Of a stretch of DNA of 60,979 nt, positions 1 through 8,176 are shown in pieces. This DNA is from Alkalibacterium sp. 20. Lineage in GTDB: Bacteria > Bacillota > Bacilli > Lactobacillales > Carnobacteriaceae_A. Position 1 is the stretch's first letter. Each line of letters starts with the position of its first letter. A program made the position numbers and the translations under genes. The notes beneath the pieces were generated by a model. It did no database searches, was not told the origin of the DNA, and was given only the letters and a program-made list of their open reading frames with translations. Location: positions 1 through 60,979 of the forward strand of contig NZ_LSRN01000002.1 in NCBI RefSeq assembly GCF_001885615.1, given 5' to 3'.

Positions 1-55
1 ACATAGTATCAAATGGAGTATACGGATATCATTATAGTTTGTGAGGGAAAGCTGA

Positions 56-1453
56 ATGGATAAAGATAAAAAACGAATTGCCATAATTGGCAGTGGAATC
101 ACCGGATTGACTACTGCCTATCGATTGAAAAAACAGGTCGATAAAGAAAATCTTCCTGTAGAAGTGATTGTGCTGGAATCTTCTATTCGTTCAGGGGGCA
201 AATTGTTTACCATGAAGTTTGGGGAACAATTTATTGATTTAGGAGCCGAGTCTATCGACACACGATTACCTGAAGCAATGAATTTGATAAAAGAATTGAA
301 ATTAGAGAAGCATATTGAATTAAGTCAAAATGGAAAACAAGATGTTTTTGCATTTAATAAATTATATCATTTCGAATGTCCTACCTATAAAGGAGTTCCT
401 GTAAAACGTGCAGATATCTGGAAATATGATTTGATATCCTTTCGTGGAAAACTGGCTTTTCTGAAAAACACTTATTTTTCTCAAACAGAAACGACAAAAG
501 AATTAACGACAAAAGAATACCTTGCGCACCGTATAGGCGAAGAAATGGCTGAATATGTAGCTGAACCTTTCTTTTCAAAAATTTATACAAGTGATATTGA
601 TGAAATAGGTGTTCATGGGTTTAATGAATCTATTATAGAATTAGAAAAAGATTACGGCTCGTGGACAAAGGCATTGGTGAACCATCCGGAAATATGGGAT
701 GGCGATGCCATGTATGCCACATTTAAAGATGGCCTTGAAATGCTGACTAATGAGCTGGCTAATAAAGTAAGCGAGAGTATTCGATTTTCAAAAAAAGTGA
801 CTGAAATAAAAAAGAGCATCAATGGCACTTATATTTTAGATATCAATAAGAAAGAACAGTTAAGAGTCGACTCCATTATAGTAGCAACAGACTCTGGATC
901 CTATAAAGAGCTTTTTTCTGATATTGAATTAAGTGATTACTTTAAAGATATTAAAATGGGCTCAGTTGGGTTCTTGTTATTTAGTTTCCCGAAGGACTCT
1001 ATCCATAATCCTCCTAAAGGTAATGGTCTGTTGTCTGTTAGACGGAATAATTCGTATATACAAAGTATAGTTTGGTTAAACAAAAAATGGAATCATTATA
1101 AAGACAAAGACGAAGAATTACTGGGGGTTTATTTTGGTCGTACTGGAGACGGTGTTATGATGTCCTTAAGTAATAAACAAATAGAAGAAGAGATACTAGA
1201 CGATGTATCAAGCATGTTGAGTATTGATAGCAAGCCTAATTATAAAATTATCAAGCGCTGGCCAAATGCTATCCCTCAATTCACTTTAATGCATGAAGAG
1301 AAAAGGATAAATTTGATGGAATTTTTAAACGAAAATTATCCAGGTCTCTATTTGGCGGGAAATGGTGTCAATGGATTTGGTATTAATAACTGTATTGCCC
1401 AAGCAAATACAACAAGTGAAGAGGTAATAGCATATATCAAAAATACAATTTAG
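56..1453 (+). CDS. hemY: Protoporphyrinogen/coproporphyrinogen III oxidase, HemY family
   Basis: FAD-dependent oxidase of late haem synthesis. In Firmicutes HemY normally oxidises coproporphyrinogen III to coproporphyrin III (family knowledge). Seen: N-terminal dinucleotide-binding loop GSGITG at residues 12-17, the flavin-associated GGKLFT stretch near 46, and the C-terminal motif LAGNGVNGFGINNCIAQA of the amine-oxidase/HemY superfamily. The 465-aa length is normal. The ATG follows a GAGGGAAAG ribosome binding site. No other haem gene is visible; upstream sequence is only 55 nt, too short to identify the preceding gene. A strong terminator follows, so hemY is last in its transcript. A different flavin amine oxidase is the main alternative but is less likely. 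Confidence 0.88.
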   Translation: MDKDKKRIAIIGSGITGLTTAYRLKKQVDKENLPVEVIVLESSIRSGGKLFTMKFGEQFIDLGAESIDTRLPEAMNLIKELKLEKHIELSQNGKQDVFAFNKLYHFECPTYKGVPVKRADIWKYDLISFRGKLAFLKNTYFSQTETTKELTTKEYLAHRIGEEMAEYVAEPFFSKIYTSDIDEIGVHGFNESIIELEKDYGSWTKALVNHPEIWDGDAMYATFKDGLEMLTNELANKVSESIRFSKKVTEIKKSINGTYILDINKKEQLRVDSIIVATDSGSYKELFSDIELSDYFKDIKMGSVGFLLFSFPKDSIHNPPKGNGLLSVRRNNSYIQSIVWLNKKWNHYKDKDEELLGVYFGRTGDGVMMSLSNKQIEEEILDDVSSMLSIDSKPNYKIIKRWPNAIPQFTLMHEEKRINLMEFLNENYPGLYLAGNGVNGFGINNCIAQANTTSEEVIAYIKNTI

Positions 1454-1485
1454 TGTTTTGAAACACATTATTTATTCGAAATGCT

Positions 1486-1536
1486 GAAAAAACAACCAAA
1501 TCTCTTGGTAAAAAAGAGTTTTGGTTGTTTTTTTTT
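1486..1536 (+). terminator. Intrinsic terminator after hemY
   Basis: An A-rich arm (AAAAACAACCAAA) pairs with TTTGGTTGTTTTTT across a loop that itself contains TCTC/GAG(A) pairing. It is followed by a T tract and lies 33 nt after the hemY stop. Confidence 0.85.
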
Positions 1537-1587
1537 ACTTAGAAACGTATTCTAATAATAGACTATAGAATAAGAAGGGAGATTATT

Positions 1588-2331
1588 ATGAAAGTCACTA
1601 TCTTAGGTTTCTATGGGGGCTATCCAACTAATGGGATAGGAACAAGCGCCTACTTAATTGAATCAAACGGCTTTCATCTTTTGCTCGATGTTGGGAGTAA
1701 CAGTTTATTAACGTTGGAAAAGTACGTTGATCCAATCTATTTAGATGCTGTTTTATTGTCTCATTATCATCACGATCATATTGCTGACTTAGGTGTCCTG
1801 CAATTTACTCGTTTATTAAAAAGAGATTCCAAAGGGAATAAGCCTCATCTATTACCCATCTATTGTCATAATGAAGACATAGTCAATTTCAATCAAATGT
1901 CTTTTGGAAATGTCAGTCAAGGTATTGCTTTTAATGAACAGTCGGAACTGACTATTGGACCATTTAAAATTGAGCATATGAAGACACTTCATCCCGTACC
2001 CTGTTATGCCTTTAAAATCACCGAAGAAAAAAGTGATAAAATAATGATCTTTACCGGAGATTCTGGATATAAAGAGGATTTTATAGTATTTGCCAAAGAT
2101 GCGGATCTACTGATAGCGGATAGTAATTTTTATGAGGGAATGGAAAATCACACAGTGCACATGACCGCTAAAGAATGTGGAAGAATAGCAAATAAAGCAA
2201 AAGTCAAGAAGTTGATACTTACTCATTTACCTCAAACAGGAAAGCTGGATCAGTTAGTTGAACAAGCAAAAAAAGAAGCACCGTCTATACCGATTGAATT
2301 AGCACAAAAAGAAATGATAATAACTATATAA
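1588..2331 (+). CDS. MBL-fold metal-dependent hydrolase (YhfI-like)
   Basis: Metallo-beta-lactamase-fold hydrolase of the RNase Z-like/YhfI group; the substrate is not known from sequence. Seen: the metal site HYHHDH at residues 59-64 (HxHxDH), a further His in a TLHPVP segment, Asp in FTGDSG, and a late His in LTHLPQTG, so the dinuclear metal site looks complete. It has no signal peptide and should be cytoplasmic. The 247-aa length is normal. An AAGGGAG ribosome binding site precedes the ATG. The gene sits 14 nt before the lipoate ligase gene and is probably co-transcribed with it, the same pairing of neighbours seen in several Bacilli (from memory). tRNase Z proper is longer and less likely. 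Confidence 0.85.
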   Translation: MKVTILGFYGGYPTNGIGTSAYLIESNGFHLLLDVGSNSLLTLEKYVDPIYLDAVLLSHYHHDHIADLGVLQFTRLLKRDSKGNKPHLLPIYCHNEDIVNFNQMSFGNVSQGIAFNEQSELTIGPFKIEHMKTLHPVPCYAFKITEEKSDKIMIFTGDSGYKEDFIVFAKDADLLIADSNFYEGMENHTVHMTAKECGRIANKAKVKKLILTHLPQTGKLDQLVEQAKKEAPSIPIELAQKEMIITI

Positions 2332-2345
2332 GGAGAGAAGATAAT

Positions 2346-3365
2346 ATGTACTATGTTAAAAATCAGCGCGATGGAAAAGAAATTCATGATCCGAAAATCA
2401 ATTTAGCCATAGAATATTATTTGTTGAATGAAGTCAAGTTGGACGAACCGATTCTCTTGTTTTATATTAACAACAATTCAATCATTATTGGACGAAATCA
2501 GAACACATATGAAGAGGTCAATACCTCGTATGTGGAAGAAAATGAGGTAGACGTTGTTCGCCGTTTTTCTGGCGGCGGAGCAGTATACCATGATATGGGA
2601 GTCTTGTGTTTCTGTTTTATCACTGAAGATGATGGTGATTCTTTCCGGGATTTCAAAAAATTCACCTCACCTGTTATAGATGCGCTACATCAAATGGGGG
2701 TAGAAGGAGCTGAATTAAAGGGAAGAAACGATTTAGTCATTGATGGGAAGAAATTTTCCGGAAATGCTATGTATGCTAAAAATGGTCGCATGACAGCTCA
2801 CGGAACACTGATGTTCGATTCGCAGATTGAGGCTGTAGTAAAAGCTTTAAAACCAAAAAAACATAAACTTGAATCGAAAGGTATCAAATCCATTAGAAGT
2901 CGTGTAACGAACATTAAACCTTTTCTAGATGATTCTTACCAGTTTATGAATGCAAAAGATTTTAGAGATCAATTATTGCTTAATATTTACGAGACTGATT
3001 CCAAAGAAAAGATAAAAGAATATGTTTTAACAGATAAAGATTGGGAAAAAATCGAAGCTTTTGCAAAGCAGTATACGTCCAACTGGGATTGGAATTATGG
3101 AAAATCTCCCGAATTTGATATGGAACGCAGTGAACGACTTTCTGTGGGAACAGTTGAAGTCAAGATGAATGTTAGAAAAGGTAATATCGAAGACATCCGC
3201 ATTTACGGAGATTTCTTTGGTTTAGGCGAAATAGAAGATGTGGAAAATAAATTTAAGGGTATTCCTTATACGAGAAATGCTATCAAAGAAACTTTCGATA
3301 ACATTGATAAAAATAAATATTTTGGCAATATTGATACAGAAGAATTAGTCGATTTATTTTACTGA
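2346..3365 (+). CDS. lplA: Lipoate-protein ligase A
   Basis: Activates free lipoate with ATP and attaches it to the lysine of E2/GcvH lipoyl domains (family knowledge). Seen: the lipoate-binding RRFSGGGAVYHD motif at residues 72-83, the lysine loop DGKKFSGNAMY near 132-142, and a C-terminal accessory domain from about residue 250. At 339 aa it is full length for the LplA/LplJ type. A scavenging ligase suggests dependence on external lipoate, though no lipA/lipB can be checked here. The ATG is preceded by AGGAGAG, and a terminator follows closely. Confidence 0.93.
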   Translation: MYYVKNQRDGKEIHDPKINLAIEYYLLNEVKLDEPILLFYINNNSIIIGRNQNTYEEVNTSYVEENEVDVVRRFSGGGAVYHDMGVLCFCFITEDDGDSFRDFKKFTSPVIDALHQMGVEGAELKGRNDLVIDGKKFSGNAMYAKNGRMTAHGTLMFDSQIEAVVKALKPKKHKLESKGIKSIRSRVTNIKPFLDDSYQFMNAKDFRDQLLLNIYETDSKEKIKEYVLTDKDWEKIEAFAKQYTSNWDWNYGKSPEFDMERSERLSVGTVEVKMNVRKGNIEDIRIYGDFFGLGEIEDVENKFKGIPYTRNAIKETFDNIDKNKYFGNIDTEELVDLFY

Positions 3366-3383
3366 TTCAAAAATAGTTTAAAG

Positions 3384-3432
3384 AAAAATCTTGGTCTGTT
3401 GATGATTCTAGTCAGCAGAGCAAGGTTTTTTT
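3384..3432 (+). terminator. Intrinsic terminator after lplA
   Basis: An 18-bp imperfect stem (arms 3385-3402 and 3412-3429, several G-U pairs) is followed by a run of T. It separates lplA from the spx promoters that start 10 nt further on. Confidence 0.85.
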
Positions 3433-3439
3433 GTTCGAT

Positions 3440-3469
3440 TTGACAAGCTTTAATTATAATGATTATAAA
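3440..3469 (+). promoter_or_regulatory. Distal spx promoter overlapped by a PerR-type box
   Basis: TTGACA at 3440-3445 is followed after 17-18 nt by TTATAA/TATAAA (3463-3469). The 15-bp palindrome TTATAATGATTATAA at 3454-3468 covers the end of the spacer and the -10. It matches the published Bacillus PerR box TTATAATNATTATAA at every position. Peroxide control of spx through PerR is known in B. subtilis; its operation here is inference. The promoter lies about 200 nt before the spx start. The rest of 3470-3673 holds a second promoter and the leader, and no gene. Confidence 0.7.
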
Positions 3470-3581
3470 ATGTCCGTAAATATTGAAAAATATAATGTTT
3501 GAGAAGAGCTTTTTCTACAGCCTTTTGTATCTATTTGAAAAATAAATAAGATAAGTTTGACGGAAAAATGACAGAAAGGGG

Positions 3582-3610
3582 TTTACATCCCGTCACATTT
3601 AAGCTATTAT
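3582..3610 (+). promoter_or_regulatory. Proximal spx promoter
   Basis: TTTACA (3582-3587), a 17-nt spacer and TATTAT (3605-3610) give a reasonable sigma-A promoter with a leader of about 57 nt before the spx ATG. Confidence 0.55.
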
Positions 3611-3673
3611 AATAATTGTAAACAGTTCCACCCGGTTTTATTAATCAAAGATAATTGAGGGGAGAAATACATA

Positions 3674-4081
3674 ATGGTTACATTATTTACTACACCTAGT
3701 TGCACATCTTGTCGAAAAGCAAAAGCATGGTTAGAAGAGTACAACATCCCTTATACGGAGAAAAATATGGCTCATAATCCATTGGAAATTGAGGAAATAA
3801 AAGCTATCATGCGATTAACTGAAGATGGAACGGAAGATATCATATCTACCCGGTCCAAAGCATTTAAAGAATTAAATATTGATTTAGATGAGTTGTCTTT
3901 AAAAGAATTATTTGTATTAATCCAAGAAAATCCAACATTGCTCAGAAGACCAATTATTTTAGATGAAAGAAGATTACAGATTGGGTATAATGAAGATGAG
4001 ATTCGCCAGTTTGTACCAAGAGCAGTCAGAGAAATCGAATTACAGAAAGCTCAACAGTTGGTAGCCTTAACACAAAGTTAA
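3674..4081 (+). CDS. spx: Transcriptional regulator Spx
   Basis: ArsC-fold regulator that binds the RNA polymerase alpha C-terminal domain and redirects transcription under disulfide stress (family knowledge). Seen: the redox switch C10-T-S-C13, the conserved RRPIILDE segment near residues 91-98, and the C-terminal [12 protein letters not shown] stretch. The 135-aa length is typical. Two promoters and a PerR-type box precede it and a strong terminator follows, so it is a single-gene unit. Its ClpXP adaptor SpxH is encoded 4 kb downstream. The ATG has a GAGGGGAG ribosome binding site. Confidence 0.96.
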   Translation: MVTLFTTPSCTSCRKAKAWLEEYNIPYTEKNMAHNPLEIEEIKAIMRLTEDGTEDIISTRSKAFKELNIDLDELSLKELFVLIQENPTLLRRPIILDERRLQIGYNEDEIRQFVPRAVREIELQKAQQLVALTQS

Positions 4082-4092
4082 ATAAATATTAG

Positions 4093-4126
4093 AAAGAATC
4101 GACAAATATATTTGTCGATTCTTTTT
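4093..4126 (+). terminator. Intrinsic terminator after spx
   Basis: An almost perfect palindrome with arms AAAGAATCGACAAATA and TATTTGTCGATTCTTT runs into a T tract 12 nt after the spx stop. Confidence 0.9.
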
Positions 4127-4169
4127 ATAAACTGTCACAATTCTAAATTGGTTTATATGGATTTGTTAC

Positions 4170-4198
4170 TTGTATTTAAAGAGTAGCTTTTGTATAAT
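4170..4198 (+). promoter_or_regulatory. Promoter for mecA
   Basis: TTGTAT (4170-4175), a 17-nt spacer and a consensus TATAAT (4193-4198). This leaves a leader of about 90 nt before the mecA start. Confidence 0.6.
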
Positions 4199-4291
4199 AG
4201 TTAGAGTGTGGTCAAGTAGACTGCCTGTCGATAGTAAAGTAAATTAACCCCATAGGGACGTTTATTCCAAAGAAATGCGAGGTGTGGAATA

Positions 4292-4933
4292 ATGGAAATA
4301 GAACATATCAACGATGATACTATTCGTGTGATCATAGAAAACACTGATTTAGAGGAACGTGGTATCACTTTTCTTGATCTGTTAGGAAATCAAAAAAAAA
4401 TTGAAAAGTTTTTTTATAGTATCTTAGAAGAAGTTGATATTGACGAAGAATTTCAAGAATCTGAAGCGGTCACTTTTCAAGTCATGCCGAATAATAACGG
4501 ATTAGAATTGTTTATTAGCAAAGGAACTAACTTTAAAGATGATGATGATTCTTTAGACACGTTGAAAGAGCAAATTGATGATAATATAAATCAAAATGAG
4601 GAATCACTGGATGAAATTGATGAATACGCTAAGGGTGATAACACGACCAAAGAAGTTGTGATTGCTTTAGAGGGCTTCGAACAGATGGTTTCACTTTCCA
4701 AATCGTTATTTTTAGAAAGTGGCATATCAACTCTTTATAGCTACAAAAATAGATACTATCTCCATTTAACTTTCTTTGTAGAGGAAATGGTTGAAAAGAC
4801 AAGTGATGAGGAAATAGCCATTGCTTTAGAGTTTGGAAATAAAACGAATACAACACCAGAAGTCTTGAATGAATATGCTGAAAAAATAATGGAGACCAAC
4901 GCATTAGAATTAATGCGCTATCACTTCAAGTAA
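4292..4933 (+). CDS. mecA: Adaptor protein MecA
   Basis: Adaptor that delivers unfolded or specific substrates such as ComK-type regulators to ClpC (family knowledge). Seen: the MecA N-terminal domain MEIEHINDDTIRV with the GITFLDLLG segment near residues 24-32, a long acidic Asp/Glu/Asn-rich linker at about 88-118, and a C-terminal ClpC-binding domain from about 120. The 213-aa length is usual. It is flanked by its own promoter and terminator and sits between spx and coiA as in Bacillus. Its presence beside coiA fits a role in competence control, which is inference. Confidence 0.94.
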   Translation: MEIEHINDDTIRVIIENTDLEERGITFLDLLGNQKKIEKFFYSILEEVDIDEEFQESEAVTFQVMPNNNGLELFISKGTNFKDDDDSLDTLKEQIDDNINQNEESLDEIDEYAKGDNTTKEVVIALEGFEQMVSLSKSLFLESGISTLYSYKNRYYLHLTFFVEEMVEKTSDEEIAIALEFGNKTNTTPEVLNEYAEKIMETNALELMRYHFK

Positions 4934-4950
4934 AGAATTTAATAATTAGT

Positions 4951-4988
4951 AAAAACCCACAGAAATTAAATTTTCTGTGGGTTTTTTT
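4951..4988 (+). terminator. Intrinsic terminator after mecA
   Basis: Arms AAAAACCCACAGAAA and TTTCTGTGGGTTTTTTT form a strong stem with a T tract, 18 nt after the mecA stop. Confidence 0.9.
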
Positions 4989-5055
4989 CGTCAAAAAAAA
5001 AATAGTTAGGAAATATTAATACTGTATGAAAAAAAGTAGGTGAGGTGATGTAAGA

Positions 5056-6138
5056 ATGTTCATAGCAATTGATAAGCAGCATAATATAATTAAAGCTAGT
5101 GACTATAGGAATAATAAAGAATGTTTCTGTCCCTCGTGTAAAGAAGAAGTGATTTTCAAGAATGGATCGATATATCAGTCTCATTTTTCACACAAGAACA
5201 ACAGTGACTGTCAGACTTTTTCTGAGGGAGAAACTCCAGAGCATATGGAAGGGAAACTGTTACTCTATAACTGGTTCAAAAAAGAAAAAATAGAGGTTCA
5301 ATTAGAAGCTTTTCTACCTGCGTTGAAGCAGCGACCAGACTTGCTCGTTAATTATAAAGGAACAAATATAGCCATTGAATATCAATGTAGCACTATTACA
5401 AAAGAAAAAATAATCTCAAGAACTAGAGGTTATAAAAATAATGGGTATTATGTGTTCTGGATTTTAGGTCATAAATTAAAAGTATCAGAAAAAGTAAACA
5501 CAAAACATTATGCTTACATATCAATGGATTTAAGCGAAAAATATTATCTGTTTCAATTGGATCAGAATAGAAAAAAGTTTGAGATATTATCTGATTTTTC
5601 AGGTTCTCACACGGAAGTGCATTACACTGTAAAGAGTGTAACTGTCTCTAGTACATTAAAAGATGTGTTTAGAAATTCTGTCAGGAGACAAAGAAGCGGT
5701 TATGGTATTGAGAAAAATAGAGAAGAACAAAAAGAGTACTTATATCAATTATCTTTTTATAGATATGAAAAAAGTAGACACTTTTTCGAACTCATGTATA
5801 AGTCTGGTCTGTCGGTTGATTCTTTACCAGACAGCATATTCTGTATCGTTCCCAACGAGTGGATGATCGCTACGTTTTCTTACCAATGGAAATTATTGAT
5901 GTTGATATGGTTGGAAGAATTTGAATCTTATCATGTTATAACGAAAAATGTTTTGGTGCGTAAAATCAAAGAGTGGGAGACAGAAAAAGTGGTTGCTTTT
6001 CAAATTATGCCTAATGTGAATCCTGCAAATTTTTATCAACCTTTTTTTGAGTACATTGAAGCATTATGTACAAATGAAATAATGAAAATAGTTGGCGATG
6101 AAAAATGGGTTCGCCATAAAAGTTTCTCTAAAAAATGA
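5056..6138 (+). CDS. coiA: Competence protein CoiA
   Basis: Competence-induced protein needed for processing incoming DNA and promoting recombination in naturally competent Firmicutes (family knowledge). Seen: an N-terminal metal-binding cluster (C25-x2-C28, H43, H46, C52), then a restriction-like nuclease core with RPD (D95) and the E-x-Q pair E108/Q110 in IEYQ. The C-terminal half is basic and poorly conserved. The 360-aa length fits. It has an AGGTGATG-type ribosome binding site and a start close to the mecA terminator. I saw no convincing ComX or ComK box. The frame is intact, so the gene may be functional; this alone does not show competence. Confidence 0.88.
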   Translation: MFIAIDKQHNIIKASDYRNNKECFCPSCKEEVIFKNGSIYQSHFSHKNNSDCQTFSEGETPEHMEGKLLLYNWFKKEKIEVQLEAFLPALKQRPDLLVNYKGTNIAIEYQCSTITKEKIISRTRGYKNNGYYVFWILGHKLKVSEKVNTKHYAYISMDLSEKYYLFQLDQNRKKFEILSDFSGSHTEVHYTVKSVTVSSTLKDVFRNSVRRQRSGYGIEKNREEQKEYLYQLSFYRYEKSRHFFELMYKSGLSVDSLPDSIFCIVPNEWMIATFSYQWKLLMLIWLEEFESYHVITKNVLVRKIKEWETEKVVAFQIMPNVNPANFYQPFFEYIEALCTNEIMKIVGDEKWVRHKSFSKK

Positions 6139-6247
6139 GGATTAAATGAGTGAAATAAGATGTAAAATTAAAAAAAAGATAGATATTCTATTCGTTTTCA
6201 AATTATGTTATTATTAATTTGTATATAAAAGTTTAGGAGGAAGTTTA

Positions 6248-8059
6248 ATGACTGAATCAAAGGCATTACCATTAAGAGAAGAATTACCTTTGGAACAAAC
6301 GTGGGATCTTAGCGTCATTTATAAATCGGATAAGAAATGGGAGGACGATTTCAAAAAAACTGAAAAATCGTTAGAAGAGGTCAAGAAATTTCAAGGGAAA
6401 CTTGAAATTGATGCAATGATTTTTCTGCAGGCACTGAAGTCAATGTTAGACCTTTCTAGAAAAGTGAGTGCCCTTTTTGTTTATGCCCATTTAAAAAATG
6501 ATCAGGATACTGCAAATAGCACCTATCAAGCGATGAATGATAGAGCGCGTTATCTCGCAGCTTTATCTCAAGAAGCTACGTCTTGGTTTGAGCCGGAACT
6601 AATTGCTTTACCTGAAGAGCAACTATCCAATTATTTTGAAGAAAAAGAAGAGTTGAAACAATATAAACATTACATTTCACAATTGACTGCAAATAAGGCG
6701 CATGTACTTTCAGCTGAAATGGAAGCTTTATTAGCCGCTGCTAGTGAAGTGCTTACATCTTCAAGCCAAACGTTCAGTGTCTTGAACAACGCTGATTTAA
6801 AATTCCCGATGGTCAAAGGTGAAGATGGAGAAGACGTTCAATTATCTCACGGGATGTATGGTGAACTTTTAGAAAGTACTAAGCGAGAAGTGAGAAAAGA
6901 AGCATTTGAAAAAATGTATGAAGTCTATGAGAGTTTTAAAAATACATTCGCCAGCACCTTGTCTGCGAATGTCAAACATCATAATTTCCAAGCTAAAGTC
7001 CATCATTTTAAGTCAGCCCGGGAAAGTGCACTAGCAGATAACCATATTCCAGAAGCTGTTCATGATACTTTAATCGAAGTAGTGAATGATCATTTGCCTC
7101 TTCTTCATAGATATATGAATTTAAGAAAACAGGTGTTAGAGTTAGATGAAATGCACATGTATGATTTATATACTCCTATTACTGGAGAAGCCAGTCTGAA
7201 ATATACTTATGATGAAGCAAAGGGGAAAACACTTGAAGGGTTAGACGTGCTCGGCTCTGAATATAAGGCCGTTTTGGATGATGCCTTTAACAGCCGTTGG
7301 ATCGATATCATTGAAAATAAAGGAAAACGGAGTGGAGCTTATTCTTCAGGTATGTATGATACCAATCCGTATATCTTATTAAACTGGCACGATTCGCTGA
7401 ATCATCTGTACACGCTTGTTCATGAATTAGGGCATAGTGCGCACAGTTACTTTACTAGAAAGAACCAACCGTATGTATATGGTAACTATTCTATCTTTTT
7501 AGCAGAAATAGCATCAACAACAAATGAAAATTTACTTACGGATTACTTACTGGCAACGACCGAAGATCCTAAAGCTAGAGCTTATGTTTTGAACCATTAT
7601 TTAGATGGATTCAAAGGAACTGTCTTCCGACAAACACAGTTTGCTGAATTTGAACACTTTATACATGAAGAAGCCGCGAAGGGCACACCCCTAACAGCAG
7701 ATTATTTAAGCGAAAATTATAGAAATCTAAATGCAAAATATTATGGAGATACAGTAGAAAAAGATGATGCCATTCAATTTGAATGGGCACGTATTCCACA
7801 TTTTTATTATAATTATTATGTATATCAATATTCAACTGGATTTTGTGCTGCCACGGCGCTAGCAGATAAGATCTTGAAAGGCGAAGAAGGTTCATTAGAT
7901 AAATACCTTTCATACTTAAAATCAGGCAGCAGCGATTATCCAATTGAAGTAATGAAAAAAGCGGGCGTTGACATGACCGAAAGAGAGTATTTAGAGAGAG
8001 CAATGGCCGTGTTTGAAGAACGTTTAGATGAGTTGGAAAAAGCTTTGAATTCTATTTAA
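6248..8059 (+). CDS. pepF: Oligoendopeptidase F
   Basis: Cytoplasmic M3 zinc metallopeptidase that cuts oligopeptides of roughly 7-17 residues (family knowledge). Seen: zinc site H392-E-L-G-H396 with the third ligand E420 in AEIASTTNE, and the following conserved HYLDGFKGTVFRQTQFAEFE region. The 603-aa length is standard for PepF. The ATG follows TTTAGGAGGAAG, an excellent ribosome binding site. The gene is monocistronic: coiA ends 109 nt upstream and a terminator follows. It is placed between coiA and spxH exactly as yjbG is in Bacillus. Confidence 0.95.
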   Translation: MTESKALPLREELPLEQTWDLSVIYKSDKKWEDDFKKTEKSLEEVKKFQGKLEIDAMIFLQALKSMLDLSRKVSALFVYAHLKNDQDTANSTYQAMNDRARYLAALSQEATSWFEPELIALPEEQLSNYFEEKEELKQYKHYISQLTANKAHVLSAEMEALLAAASEVLTSSSQTFSVLNNADLKFPMVKGEDGEDVQLSHGMYGELLESTKREVRKEAFEKMYEVYESFKNTFASTLSANVKHHNFQAKVHHFKSARESALADNHIPEAVHDTLIEVVNDHLPLLHRYMNLRKQVLELDEMHMYDLYTPITGEASLKYTYDEAKGKTLEGLDVLGSEYKAVLDDAFNSRWIDIIENKGKRSGAYSSGMYDTNPYILLNWHDSLNHLYTLVHELGHSAHSYFTRKNQPYVYGNYSIFLAEIASTTNENLLTDYLLATTEDPKARAYVLNHYLDGFKGTVFRQTQFAEFEHFIHEEAAKGTPLTADYLSENYRNLNAKYYGDTVEKDDAIQFEWARIPHFYYNYYVYQYSTGFCAATALADKILKGEEGSLDKYLSYLKSGSSDYPIEVMKKAGVDMTEREYLERAMAVFEERLDELEKALNSI

Positions 8060-8103
8060 AGTAGGAACGAGAGTCAGTTGGAGTCAAAGACTGTCGATAA
8101 TAT

Positions 8104-8166
8104 AAAAAAGCCATTCTCCAATATTCAATTGAAAGAATTGAATGTTGTGAGTATGGCTTTTTTTTT
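8104..8166. terminator. Bidirectional terminator between pepF and spxH
   Basis: A long hairpin (AAAAAAGCCAT ... ATGGCTTTTTT outside, CAATATTCAATT / GAATTGAATGTTG inside) with A and T tracts on both sides serves the convergent pepF and spxH genes. Confidence 0.88.
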
Positions 8167-8176
8167 GAAATTATGT

